Shown here piece by piece: positions 8,732-17,573 of a DNA stretch of 64,000 bases. The notes beneath the pieces were generated by a model, which did not search any database, was not told the origin of the DNA, and was given only the letters and a program-made list of their open reading frames with translations. The position numbers and the translations under genes were made by a program. Position 1 is the first letter of the stretch, and the number at the start of each line of letters is the position of its first letter. Origin of the DNA: Promethearchaeota archaeon (GTDB lineage: Archaea; Asgardarchaeota; Lokiarchaeia; Sigyniarchaeales; SOKP01); contig JAHPZI010000026.1 in assembly GCA_019058295.1 (NCBI GenBank), forward strand, positions 1-64,000, given 5' to 3'.

Positions 8732-9793
8732 TTAATAGATTGGAGTTTTAAAAATAAATATAATTATAATATATGATAAAAATACTCCAATAAATGACAA
8801 ATAAAAGGTCAGCAGATGATTATTTACTATTATTTTTTTTTTCATAAATTTTAAATTCAATTTAAACCTAAAAAATTCTCTCTCCTTTAAAATTCCGTAA
8901 AATATTATGGATTGAAACCATCGTAAATATGGCCAGCTGAAAAATAAATAAGTACCGAGCGCAACCATTGAAATTATGATTATTTCAAAAATATCAGAAT
9001 TTTTTAATCTAAATAAAAGAAATAAAATAAATATACATATAAAAGGAATTAATCTTATATATATAGGCACATAAGACCCTCTCTCATTCCACTCTGCTAA
9101 TGATTGATAATAGTAAGGTAAGTAAAAAAGGGGTAAAACTATAAAAATGAAAATTAATAACGGGATAATGGTAAGAGAAATTTTTAAATCTTTCCAGTCT
9201 TTTTCATATAGAAATTTAATAATAAGAAATCCTATTGCTGGTATGGTATAAAACTTAATACACATTGATAAACCTATAAAGATATAAAATAGATATCTCG
9301 CATAGATCTCTTTTTTTGGGTAAAATATCAATGCTAATAAGAAAAAGAAGAAGAAGAAAGAATCTGTAATATGATATCCGCAATTTTCTAAGCTAAAGGA
9401 ATTATTTAGAAACCAAAACGGATTTAGTAAAAATAAAGCAAATGCATATTTTGGATTATTAATGTTAAAACTTTTTATAACAAAATAGAACATAAAACAT
9501 GTCAATAAGTCCCAAAAAAAAGCCCAAAAAACAAAAACTTCAAACCTTCCAAAAGATAAAAACACAAATACCAAAATAAAAATTTGAGTCAGTATCGGAT
9601 AACCTCCCCATTGCTTAGAATAATTTAATTGAACATCTCCCCAAGATTTTTGAGGATTTAACATATGGAAATAATAATAATAAAATAACATAATTATTCT
9701 TGCCATAATACCTAAAAAAATAAAGATTAAAGCCTTTTTGGCAAAAATTTTATCCAGTATTCTTTTTTCTTCTATAATAACATCATTTTCCAT
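8732..9793 (-). CDS. GT-C-like polytopic membrane protein, tandem paralogue 1
   Basis: This is a multi-spanning membrane protein of 353 residues with about nine hydrophobic segments. The layout resembles GT-C fold glycosyltransferases (PIG-M/ALG-type mannosyltransferases): a first membrane helix, an outward loop with an acidic residue (NPQKSWGDVQLNY, about residue 50) in the position of the GT-C catalytic acid, then many helices. I do not recognise a named family. It is clearly paralogous to the next gene over its full length (shared FWDLLTCFMFYFVIKSFN and ILKEREFFRFKLNL). The start ATG has an SD-like GGTGA six bases upstream and a TTATAAAG box near 9818. The likely role is sugar transfer from a lipid donor; this is inference. 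Confidence 0.6.
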   Translation of the reverse strand: MENDVIIEEKRILDKIFAKKALIFIFLGIMARIIMLFYYYYFHMLNPQKSWGDVQLNYSKQWGGYPILTQIFILVFVFLSFGRFEVFVFWAFFWDLLTCFMFYFVIKSFNINNPKYAFALFLLNPFWFLNNSFSLENCGYHITDSFFFFFFLLALIFYPKKEIYARYLFYIFIGLSMCIKFYTIPAIGFLIIKFLYEKDWKDLKISLTIIPLLIFIFIVLPLFYLPYYYQSLAEWNERGSYVPIYIRLIPFICIFILFLLFRLKNSDIFEIIIISMVALGTYLFFSWPYLRWFQSIIFYGILKEREFFRFKLNLKFMKKKIIVNNHLLTFYLSFIGVFLSYIIIIFIFKTPIY

Positions 9794-9970
9794 AAATATT
9801 CACCATAAAGAACATCTTATAAAGTTTTTTTTATTGAGAATCTATCCTAAATTTAATTTACTAAAGAAAATTCTGTATTTATTTTAACAAATTTAATTTA
9901 TTAAATCTAATGAAAAGAATTCTGAATTAGAAGTATAAAAAAAATCTCATTTAATTAATAGATTGAAGTT

Positions 9971-11020
9971 TTATAAATAAAAAATAATAATTAAAATTGA
10001 GTAAAAGACTCCAATAAATGACAAGTAAAAAGTCAACATATGATTATTTACTATTATTTCTCTCTTTATAAATCCTAAATTCAATTTAAACCTAAAAAAT
10101 TCTCTCTCCTTTAAAATTCCGTAAAATATTATAGATTGAAACCATCTTAAAAATGGCCAGCTGAAAAATAGATAAGTGCCGAATGCAACCATTGAAATTA
10201 TTAATACTTCAAATATATCAGATTTTTCTAATCTATATACAATAAATAAAGTGAATATACATATAAAAGGAAGTGCTCTTATAAATCTTGGCACATAAGA
10301 ACCTTTTAAATTCCATATTGCTAATGCTACATAATGATAAGGTAAGTAAAAAAGTGGTAAAAATATCAATACTATCACTAGTGGGATGATGAGAATTCCC
10401 ATTATTTTTAATTCTCCCCAGTTTTTTTCATATAGAAATTTAATAAATAGAAATCCTATTGCTGGGATAGTGTAGTATTTTATACACATTGATAATCCTA
10501 AAAATATGTAAAACAAATATCTAGCATAACGCTCTTTTCTTGGATAATAGATGAGTGCCAGGAAAAAAAAGAACAAAAAGAATGCATCTGTAATGTGATA
10601 TCCACAACCCTCTAAGCTAAAAGTATTGATAAAAAAGAATAATGGATTGATTAAAAAAAAACCAAAAGCATATTCTTTATTTTTGATATTAAAACTTTTT
10701 ATAACAAAATAGAACATCAAACATGTCAACAAATCCCAAAAATAGGCCCATAAAACAAAAATTTCAAACCTCCCAAAAGATAAAAACACAAATACTACAA
10801 TAAAAATTTGCGTCAGTAAAGGATAATGCTCTCCGTATTCATAATAATAATTTCTATGAGCATCTCCCCAAGAAATATAAGGATTTAACAAATGAATATA
10901 ATAATAATAATAAAGCACCACTATTCTTGCTGTAATACCTAGAAAAATAAAGATTGAACCCTTTATGGTATAAATTTTATCCAGACTTTTTTTTTCTTCT
11001 ATACCAACCTCATTTTCCAT
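9971..11020 (-). CDS. GT-C-like polytopic membrane protein, tandem paralogue 2
   Basis: This is the second intact member of the tandem pair (349 residues), alignable from MENEVGIEEK to the C-terminus with its neighbour. It has the same loop-1 acidic residue (NPYISWGDAHRNYY) and the same series of membrane helices. The sequence before the start is also shared with paralogue 1 (ccataaatattca, catcttataaagttttt, cctaaatttaattta), although the SD-like GGTGA is altered to GCTGA here. Both genes probably have the same type of substrate. Retention of both copies with visible divergence suggests use of different acceptors or sugars. The function is inferred from topology only. Confidence 0.6.
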   Translation of the reverse strand: MENEVGIEEKKSLDKIYTIKGSIFIFLGITARIVVLYYYYYIHLLNPYISWGDAHRNYYYEYGEHYPLLTQIFIVVFVFLSFGRFEIFVLWAYFWDLLTCLMFYFVIKSFNIKNKEYAFGFFLINPLFFFINTFSLEGCGYHITDAFFLFFFFLALIYYPRKERYARYLFYIFLGLSMCIKYYTIPAIGFLFIKFLYEKNWGELKIMGILIIPLVIVLIFLPLFYLPYHYVALAIWNLKGSYVPRFIRALPFICIFTLFIVYRLEKSDIFEVLIISMVAFGTYLFFSWPFLRWFQSIIFYGILKEREFFRFKLNLGFIKREIIVNNHMLTFYLSFIGVFYSILIIIFYL

Positions 11021-11145
11021 AAATATTCAGCATATAAAACATCTTATAAAGTTTTTTCTTTATCGACAAATTTATCCTAAATTTAATTTACATGTATACA
11101 TACATATTTATGGAAAGAATATTAACAAATGGTATTTAAATTAAA

Positions 11146-12408
11146 ATGAAAAAAGTTGAACTGTTAGCCCCCGCAAAAAATTTCAAGACAATAAAAGCAG
11201 CTTTAAAATATGCGGATTCTATTTATTTTGGAGTTAAAAAGCTTAATATGAGAATGCGGTCAGAGAATATAGCTTTAGAAGATCTAAATAAAATAGTAGA
11301 TTATTGTGAGAAAAATAATTTAAAAACAATATTAGCAACAAACGTTCTCGTATACGATAACGAATTGGAATTACTTCGTGAAATATTAGAGAAAGCAAAA
11401 GATGCAGGAGTCAATGCGGTGATTGTTCATGATTTAGCAGCAATACAAATATCTAGAGAAATTAATTTACCATTTCATATATCCACACAATGTAATATAT
11501 CTAATTCCTTATCTGCTGAATTTTACGAACAATTAGGAGCTGAACGTATTATTTTAGCTCGCGAATTATCACTAGAAAAGATTAAAGAAATTAAAAGAAA
11601 TATGACTAAAGCAGAAATCGAAGTTTTCATTCATGGTGCAATGTGTACATCAATAAGTGGTAGATGCTATTTTTCGCAAGATATTTGTGGTACAGAAGAA
11701 AAATCAGCAAATAGAGGTAGTTGTATTCAACCTTGCAGAAGAAGATGGTGGGTGAAGGGTGAATCCGGAGAAGAATACATTTATGATGGAGTTCGATTCT
11801 TGAATTCAAGAGATTTATGTACTATAGCTTACATACCGCAATTAATCGAGGCTAACATTGATGCGTTTAAGATCGAAGGGCGAATGAGACACCCTCATTA
11901 TGTTGAAATTGTGAGTAAAACATATCGAGAGGCTATTGAAGCTTATTATAGTGGAACATTTACGGAAAAAAAAGTGGGTAGATGGATTACAGATTTAAAA
12001 AAAGTTTATAATAGAGGATTTACACCTGGATTTTATTTCAAAAGGATGACTGAAGATGACCATCAACATAAATCACCTGCAAATTTATCTCACTTTAGAT
12101 ATATCAAAGTTGGATGGGTTGAAAAATATAATCAAAAAACCCAAACCGCAATTATTTTCTTAAATAATGGATATTTAACTAAAAACGATGATTTAATTAT
12201 AATGGGTAAAAAGACTGACACTTATATTCATCAAAGAGCTAAATCAATAAAATACAAAGGAAAAAATGTCATCAAAACACCTCGAGGAAAACTAAATAAT
12301 ATTATTAAAGTTGAATTAAAACTCGATGATAATGCCGTTGGTAATGGGGAAGATCGGATTTATATATTTACAGATAAAACATACGGAAAAAAAAAATATT
12401 CTTTATAA
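11146..12408 (+). CDS. Peptidase U32 family protein (TrhP/YegQ-like)
   Basis: This is a U32-family protein whose characterised bacterial relatives (TrhP/YegQ, RlhA, UbiU/V) work in prephenate-dependent or O2-independent hydroxylation of tRNA, rRNA or quinone rather than as proteases. It opens with the typical KVELLAPAKNFKTIKAAL and contains VHDLAAIQISREI, FHISTQCNISN, the signature EVFIHGAMCTSISGRCYFS, the cysteines of CIQPCRRRW, and FKIEGRMRHPHYVEIV. These cysteines bind an Fe-S cluster in UbiU/V. The length of 420 matches TrhP. It stands alone between the membrane paralogues and the FAD oxidoreductase. The exact RNA or quinone substrate is not decided. Confidence 0.88.
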   Translation: MKKVELLAPAKNFKTIKAALKYADSIYFGVKKLNMRMRSENIALEDLNKIVDYCEKNNLKTILATNVLVYDNELELLREILEKAKDAGVNAVIVHDLAAIQISREINLPFHISTQCNISNSLSAEFYEQLGAERIILARELSLEKIKEIKRNMTKAEIEVFIHGAMCTSISGRCYFSQDICGTEEKSANRGSCIQPCRRRWWVKGESGEEYIYDGVRFLNSRDLCTIAYIPQLIEANIDAFKIEGRMRHPHYVEIVSKTYREAIEAYYSGTFTEKKVGRWITDLKKVYNRGFTPGFYFKRMTEDDHQHKSPANLSHFRYIKVGWVEKYNQKTQTAIIFLNNGYLTKNDDLIIMGKKTDTYIHQRAKSIKYKGKNVIKTPRGKLNNIIKVELKLDDNAVGNGEDRIYIFTDKTYGKKKYSL

Positions 12409-12501
12409 GCACTGGAAAACAAAACGATGGAGATACTTAATGATATTTTCGTCAAAATTATTATTTAACGATTTTCAATAGTTTTATCCATTGTAAAGGT
12501 T

Positions 12502-14049
12502 TCAATACAGACCTATATCCTCTTCACTGACAAATTGAGGTGTTTCTTTCTTATATACAATCTTTTGATCTTGTATGAACTTATATGGTTCAAGAACTTC
12601 AGCTGACACATCTTTAACCGTTACAACCGCACCCTGCTTACGAAGTGTGTCCTGTACTAATTTTACATCTATCATCTTTGGATTGACATTATTCTTGATA
12701 GCTAGAGCTGCTGCCGTACCTGCTGCTTGACCGGTACAAATAGAAGGTGTGCAGTAGCGTATCCCTAAACCACTGAAAGCTCCCGCCGATATTGTTGTAC
12801 CCGCCGCCATGAGGTTATCTATACCTTTAGACACTAAACAACGATATGGAACATCATGTGGCAAAATTTCATAACTAAACCTGCCTACTGCTTCATAGAG
12901 GTCTGGAGGCATATTGCTTACAGCGACGGAATCATCAAAAGATCTTCCCTCACGCATGTCATTTATGGATAGAATATGTTCACCAATAATTCTATGTCCG
13001 ATGGCATTGAAAGGCATTGTAGATGTTTTCTCAATATATGATTTCTTAAAACCTGGCACATTCTCCTTTACAAGATTAAAGATAGACCAAGCTTGCTTCC
13101 TGAGATCTATTTCACATTTGGTTAATACTTTAGCCATCCATGCTTTTTTACGACTTGGGATTATATAAAATGGATTCATCACGAATACTCTTCCACTTCT
13201 GTAAACATCCATGTTTGTGGCTAAAATAACGCTTCGTCCTTTGATATAGGCCCCACTTTTTTTTGCTTCTTTAATCATCTTTCTACCCCCATACATCTCA
13301 CCCCATTCTTCCTCATTTTTTGCCCTAAATTCCCAAAATTTTTTAATGTCAGCTCCATTAATAAAAAAAGAATTTAAAAATGCTCCTGGGTGGCCTTTAA
13401 TAACTCCTGCAGGAAAACCTTCATCACCCATGCAAGGTGCTCCAGATTTCCATGCTATATGACCTAAACCAGTGGTATCAATTATTATCTTCCCTAATAT
13501 TGCCTTTCTCCCCTCGTTGGTTTCAACTATCACACCTTTAAGTGTGTTTCCTTCCCTTATAGCACCTACTGCGAATGTATGGTATAGAAGACTGACACGG
13601 GCTTCTTCCATCATAGTTTCGAGCAGATATTTATAATATTCAGGATCAAACGCCAATCCCCATGGTCCCCAATATCCAGTCTCTGTCTCCACCAGTCTTT
13701 TTGGGAGTTTTTCTGCACCAATAGTTTCCATAAAGTTATCCTTCATTTTACTTCGTTCCTTTGGTGATAGATCCTTCAAATTTGTCAACGCCCCCCCTTT
13801 TTCAAGGCGCTTTAAAATTTCCTGTATGATGCCACTATGCAATTCAGGATCGACAAAACTAAACATAGGATTAACACCTTGCGTTTGAAGCCCTCCTAAA
13901 TGATTGAATTTTTCTATTAATATTGTTTTAGCACCATTTCGCCCTGATGCCAATGCTGCACCAATACCAGCTGGTCCTCCACCAACAACAATTACATCCA
14001 CATCCTCTAAGACATCAATTTCCTTTTGAGGTTCAATAATCTTTTTCAT
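12502..14049 (-). CDS. FAD-dependent oxidoreductase (FAD_oxidored family)
   Basis: This is a flavoprotein with an N-terminal dinucleotide-binding motif (DVIVVGGGPAGIGAALASGRNG, then IEKFNHLGG) and the family sequence QGVNPMFSFVDPELHSGI. A C-terminal FAD motif (GIDNLMAAGTTISAGAFSG ... AAGTAAALA) closes the fold. It is cytosolic, and the substrate is unknown. ATG at 14049 is preferred over the GTG at 14058 because GGAAGTGG lies immediately before TTAAA-ATG. The promoter region shares a 38-base block with that of the glycyl radical enzyme, and a TetR regulator lies between them, so this enzyme is probably co-induced with the GRE and may act on the same substrate or product. Its base composition is slightly richer in GC than its neighbours, which may reflect transfer. 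Confidence 0.85.
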   Translation of the reverse strand: MKKIIEPQKEIDVLEDVDVIVVGGGPAGIGAALASGRNGAKTILIEKFNHLGGLQTQGVNPMFSFVDPELHSGIIQEILKRLEKGGALTNLKDLSPKERSKMKDNFMETIGAEKLPKRLVETETGYWGPWGLAFDPEYYKYLLETMMEEARVSLLYHTFAVGAIREGNTLKGVIVETNEGRKAILGKIIIDTTGLGHIAWKSGAPCMGDEGFPAGVIKGHPGAFLNSFFINGADIKKFWEFRAKNEEEWGEMYGGRKMIKEAKKSGAYIKGRSVILATNMDVYRSGRVFVMNPFYIIPSRKKAWMAKVLTKCEIDLRKQAWSIFNLVKENVPGFKKSYIEKTSTMPFNAIGHRIIGEHILSINDMREGRSFDDSVAVSNMPPDLYEAVGRFSYEILPHDVPYRCLVSKGIDNLMAAGTTISAGAFSGLGIRYCTPSICTGQAAGTAAALAIKNNVNPKMIDVKLVQDTLRKQGAVVTVKDVSAEVLEPYKFIQDQKIVYKKETPQFVSEEDIGLY

Positions 14050-14111
14050 TTTAACCACTTCCTATTCAATATTTTACTATTAATTTTTATATAATCTTAA
14101 TATTGTTTTTT

Positions 14112-14149
14112 AATATTTAAGTCTACAATGTAGATTTATTTATAAATTA
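14112..14149 (-). promoter_or_regulatory. Promoter with TetR-type operator of the FAD oxidoreductase
   Basis: Read towards the gene, this 38-base block has an A/T-rich TATA-like element (taatttataaataaa) followed by the perfect inverted repeat TCTACA-T-TGTAGA (14122-14134), then cttaaatatt. It matches the block at 14974-15011 at all but four positions and lies in the same orientation relative to its gene. A repressor bound to the palindrome would cover the expected transcription start. The likely regulator is the adjacent TetR protein. Confidence 0.75.
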
Positions 14150-14243
14150 TGTTAATAATATCTAAAATAAGTTATATTGAGGAATAAATACTTTTTAAAT
14201 TTATTAAATAAACTTAAAAATTTTTTTAGATTAATTGATATCG

Positions 14244-14951
14244 ATGGTTATCAAAAAAACAATTTCTAATGATAGAAAAAAAAGAAGACATAGATCACCC
14301 GAGAAGAAAACTCAACAATTTGATAAGATTTTGGAAGTTGGGAAGCAATTGTTTCTAGAACAAGGACAAGAAGGTTTTACAATGCGTAGATTAGCAAAAA
14401 GATTAGAAATGGATCCTAATAATCTTTATAATTATGTAGAAAGTAAACGAGAACTATGGATTGCGATAAGGAAGAAGTTTTATGAACAATATCGGAATGA
14501 AAACCGAGAAATCATTAAGCATTTTAATGGTTCAGTTATAAATTTGTTATTATTAATTTTTGAACACTTTTTTGAATTTGCAGAAAAAGATTATGCTGCT
14601 TTTCGCATGATGCACATTATTCTATCCCCTCCATCAGAAAAAATCGGCCCATTTGAAAAAGAATATAAACAATTTAGATTTTTAGATAGAACTACGCAGA
14701 TAATTCAAAAAGCTATTGATGAAGGAGAAATTAAAGAAGATAATGCTGGTTTACTCTCATTCTTTTTATTTAGTCTATTATTAGGAGCAACTATGGTGGA
14801 AAAGGTCATGCGAGATAAAGAACATATCAATGATAAAATAGGAGAGGAAGTAGACGAACTAATGCAATTTGAAAATCAAAATTTCACAAGCAAGGAATTT
14901 CGGAAATATTTATTGAGGAAAATCGAAAAAGCATTAAGAAATCCCAATTAA
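14244..14951 (+). CDS. TetR/AcrR family transcriptional regulator
   Basis: This is a ligand-responsive repressor with an N-terminal TetR helix-turn-helix (FDKILEVGKQLFLEQGQEGFTMRRLAKRL ... NLYNYVESKRELW, about residues 25-75) and an all-helical C-terminal ligand-binding and dimer domain. The first 20 residues are very basic. ATG at 14244 is preferred over the TTG at 14235 used by the ORF track. It lies between two divergently placed enzyme genes whose promoters share an operator-like palindrome, so it probably senses the substrate of the glycyl radical enzyme and represses both. I do not see a copy of the palindrome before its own start. Confidence 0.88.
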   Translation: MVIKKTISNDRKKRRHRSPEKKTQQFDKILEVGKQLFLEQGQEGFTMRRLAKRLEMDPNNLYNYVESKRELWIAIRKKFYEQYRNENREIIKHFNGSVINLLLLIFEHFFEFAEKDYAAFRMMHIILSPPSEKIGPFEKEYKQFRFLDRTTQIIQKAIDEGEIKEDNAGLLSFFLFSLLLGATMVEKVMRDKEHINDKIGEEVDELMQFENQNFTSKEFRKYLLRKIEKALRNPN

Positions 14952-14973
14952 ATGTTAAACATAATTTTTAATC

Positions 14974-15011
14974 TAATTTAAAAATAAATTTACATAGTAG
15001 ACTTAAATATT
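14974..15011 (+). promoter_or_regulatory. Promoter with TetR-type operator of the glycyl radical enzyme
   Basis: This block, taatttaaaaataaa then TTTACATAGTAGA (14989-15001) then cttaaatatt, is a near-copy of the block in front of the FAD oxidoreductase. The palindrome is slightly less perfect here (TTTACA-T-AGTAGA). It ends 19 bases before the ATG of the glycyl radical enzyme gene. Confidence 0.75.
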
Positions 15012-15030
15012 ATAAAAATATATTTAAATT

Positions 15031-17478
15031 ATGGTTGTTCAAAATCTCAAAATGGAACCACTTCTAGGTACACCTTCAGAAAGGGTTCTAAAAATTAGAG
15101 ATAAAATGCTTCTTAGTCCCTTTGAATTGGATCTTGAACGAGCACGATGTTATACCAGAATTTGGAAACTTATGGAAAATTCCCCTCCTTGTATGAGAAA
15201 AGCTAAAGCATTAGAAGAATTCCTGCAAAAACTTCCCATTAGGATTGATAATGATGAGATTCTTGTAGGAGTAAAATCTAGTAAATTAAGAGCCGATCCT
15301 TTCGAAATAGAGCGCGGAGGTAATGTTACTACTTGGGATTTAATTTTAGACGATTCTCTGGATGAAAAAACTAAAAAAATGGCTGGTCTTTTGGGCGGAA
15401 CCGTTAATCGTTGTGCTCCTTTAACAGAGCAAGAGATTAACGAGTTAAAAAATCAAATTATTCCCTTCTGGAAAGGAAAAACATTAAAAGACAAGAAAAT
15501 AGAACTTTTAAAGGAAGCAGGCTTATACAAAGAATATTCTGGGCCTGGGGCTCGGATTTTCAATTCATTCTTGCCAACTATTCCCGATGGTTACACATTG
15601 CTTTATGACGTTCAAGGACATATTGTTCCAGGTTTTAAACGAGTTCTTGAATTTGGTTTTGAAGGAATAGAAAGAAGAGCAGAAAAGGAACTAAGGAACC
15701 TTAATGAAAAAGATGAAGATTATGATCATCGCAAAGATTTTCTAGAATCTGTTCAGGTTGTAGCAAAAGCCGTTTGCGATTATTCCAATCGTTATTCAGA
15801 CTTAGCAATGGAAATAGCTGAAAAAGCTGATGAAAAAAGAAAAGCAGAACTTTTAGATATAGCTGAACGATCAAGGCAAGTGCCAGCTTACCCTCCCAGA
15901 AACTTTATGGAGGCCCTACAGTCAATATGGATGACTAATGTAGTTATGGAAATGAGTTATGGAGAATTAAATGTTTTTTCTCAAGGACGCGTGGATCAAT
16001 ATCTTTATCCTTATTATAAGGCTGATTTAGCAGAAGGACGCATTACATCTGAAAATGCTTTAGAAGCGATTGAAGAATATTTAGTCAAACTCGCTTCAGT
16101 TGTTATAGCAGGACAAAACAATATAACTATTGGTGGACTAGATCGAGATGGAGAGGACGCCACAAATGAAGTGACATATCTCTTTCTCGAGGCTACTGCG
16201 AATGTAAAAAGTTTATTAAACACATTGTCAATAAGGATTTCTTCAAAAACTCCGTTTGATTTTTTGAAAAGAGTATGTGAGACCCATCGATATACTGGAG
16301 GGATGGGTATTCATAATGATGATAAGATAGTAAACCTACTTCAAAAAGCTGGTTATTCACTAGAAGATGCCCGTGACTATTCAATAGTTGGTTGTGTGGA
16401 ACCTACAGGCACTGGTAATGATTTCTCTTGTACAGGAGGTATTGGTATTTGGATGGCGGTTGTTTTTTCAATGGCACTAAATGAAGGACGTGTTCATTTA
16501 TTAGGAAATCGCCAAGTCGGTGCAAAAACTCCCGATCCTAGTACTTTTTGTAATTTTGAAGATGTGAAGAAAGCTTTTGTTGACCAACTCTCTTTTGCAA
16601 TAGAAAGAGTTGTGAAAATGGCCGATTTAAGGGATCAAGCATTTGCAAAGGATTTTCCTTCCCCTTTACTTTCATCTACAATAGAAGGATGTTTAGAGAG
16701 TGGAAAAGATATAACTCGAAATGGGGCTCGCTACAACAATAGCTGTATGAATGCACAAGCACTAGGAACTGTGGCTAATTCACTCGCAGCAATTCGCTGG
16801 GCAGTGTTCGAAAAAAAATTATTGACAATGGGTGAATTGGTTAAACATCTACGTAATAATTTTAGGGGGGCGAGAGTTCTTAGAGAACAATTACTAAATA
16901 AAGCTCCTAAATATGGGAATGGTGATGAAAGGGTAGATGAGCTTGCGAAATGGGTTGCAGAAGTTTTTACTGAAATTGCAAGAAAATATAAAGGAAGGGG
17001 CAATGAAGGTGAGTATCGCCCAAGTTTGGTATCTGCTGCAGGATCACAAATTATTGAAGGTCGAATTTTAGGAGCAACTCCAGATGGAAGAAAAGCAGGT
17101 CAACCAGTTTCCAATGGTCTTTCTCCTGTAAATGGTACAGAACTTAAAGGTCTTACTATGGCACTTAAATCCGCAGCTTTAGCAGGAGAATCACCATTAA
17201 CTGATGGATTAGCTATGAATGTAAATATATCTCCCAGCTTAATAGATACAGATGAAGGTATATGTAACTTGGCTTCTATGATCGAAGCTTATTTTGAGTT
17301 AGGTGGAAAGGAACTTCAGATTAATCCGTATGATGCCGATACACTGAGAGATGCTCAATCACATCCAGAAAAGTATAGTGATTTATCAGTTAAGGTTACA
17401 GGATATTCGGCTCGTTTCATAGATCTAAGCAAAAGTCTTCAGGACGACATCATTAAACGAACAGAATTCAGCAAATAA
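15031..17478 (+). CDS. Glycyl radical enzyme of the dehydratase/lyase (PflD-like) group
   Basis: This is an oxygen-sensitive glycyl radical enzyme, full length at 815 residues. The C-terminal radical loop is VKVTGYSARF with the radical Gly at residue 791. The active-site thiyl Cys is Cys455 in VGCVEPTGTG, with Glu457 as the usual base. Cys-x-Glu is the arrangement of diol dehydratases, choline lyase and related eliminases, not of pyruvate formate-lyase, which has a Cys-Cys pair. The substrate cannot be assigned from these motifs. No activating radical SAM enzyme is next to it; such a gene usually lies adjacent. The gene follows the TetR regulator and shares its operator with the FAD oxidoreductase. 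ATG start with little leader sequence. Confidence 0.92.
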   Translation: MVVQNLKMEPLLGTPSERVLKIRDKMLLSPFELDLERARCYTRIWKLMENSPPCMRKAKALEEFLQKLPIRIDNDEILVGVKSSKLRADPFEIERGGNVTTWDLILDDSLDEKTKKMAGLLGGTVNRCAPLTEQEINELKNQIIPFWKGKTLKDKKIELLKEAGLYKEYSGPGARIFNSFLPTIPDGYTLLYDVQGHIVPGFKRVLEFGFEGIERRAEKELRNLNEKDEDYDHRKDFLESVQVVAKAVCDYSNRYSDLAMEIAEKADEKRKAELLDIAERSRQVPAYPPRNFMEALQSIWMTNVVMEMSYGELNVFSQGRVDQYLYPYYKADLAEGRITSENALEAIEEYLVKLASVVIAGQNNITIGGLDRDGEDATNEVTYLFLEATANVKSLLNTLSIRISSKTPFDFLKRVCETHRYTGGMGIHNDDKIVNLLQKAGYSLEDARDYSIVGCVEPTGTGNDFSCTGGIGIWMAVVFSMALNEGRVHLLGNRQVGAKTPDPSTFCNFEDVKKAFVDQLSFAIERVVKMADLRDQAFAKDFPSPLLSSTIEGCLESGKDITRNGARYNNSCMNAQALGTVANSLAAIRWAVFEKKLLTMGELVKHLRNNFRGARVLREQLLNKAPKYGNGDERVDELAKWVAEVFTEIARKYKGRGNEGEYRPSLVSAAGSQIIEGRILGATPDGRKAGQPVSNGLSPVNGTELKGLTMALKSAALAGESPLTDGLAMNVNISPSLIDTDEGICNLASMIEAYFELGGKELQINPYDADTLRDAQSHPEKYSDLSVKVTGYSARFIDLSKSLQDDIIKRTEFSK

Positions 17479-17484
17479 TAACAT

Positions 17485-17521
17485 TCTTTTTAAAATATAT
17501 CTTTTTTAAATCCATTTTTTT
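17485..17521 (+). terminator. T-rich terminator region after the glycyl radical enzyme gene
   Basis: The convergent gap to the LRR gene holds several T-tracts, including a run of seven T residues at 17515-17521 and a run of six at 17502-17507, as expected for archaeal termination. Confidence 0.4.
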
Positions 17522-17573
17522 GATTTCTTTTTCCCTACTATCTGTTCAGGATTTACTTTCTTCTTCCAATATT

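Larger units (their letters stand above)
8651..11095. repeat. Tandemly duplicated gene-plus-spacer units
   Basis: The spacers at about 8651-8750 and 9872-9970 align through most of their length (tgtacttattttaataa... against tgtatttattttaacaa..., both ending in taatagattg.agtttta). The upstream regions of the two intact genes, about 9794-9860 and 11021-11095, also align. The repeated unit is therefore one gene with its own promoter and terminator region, consistent with unequal crossing-over. Confidence 0.8.
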
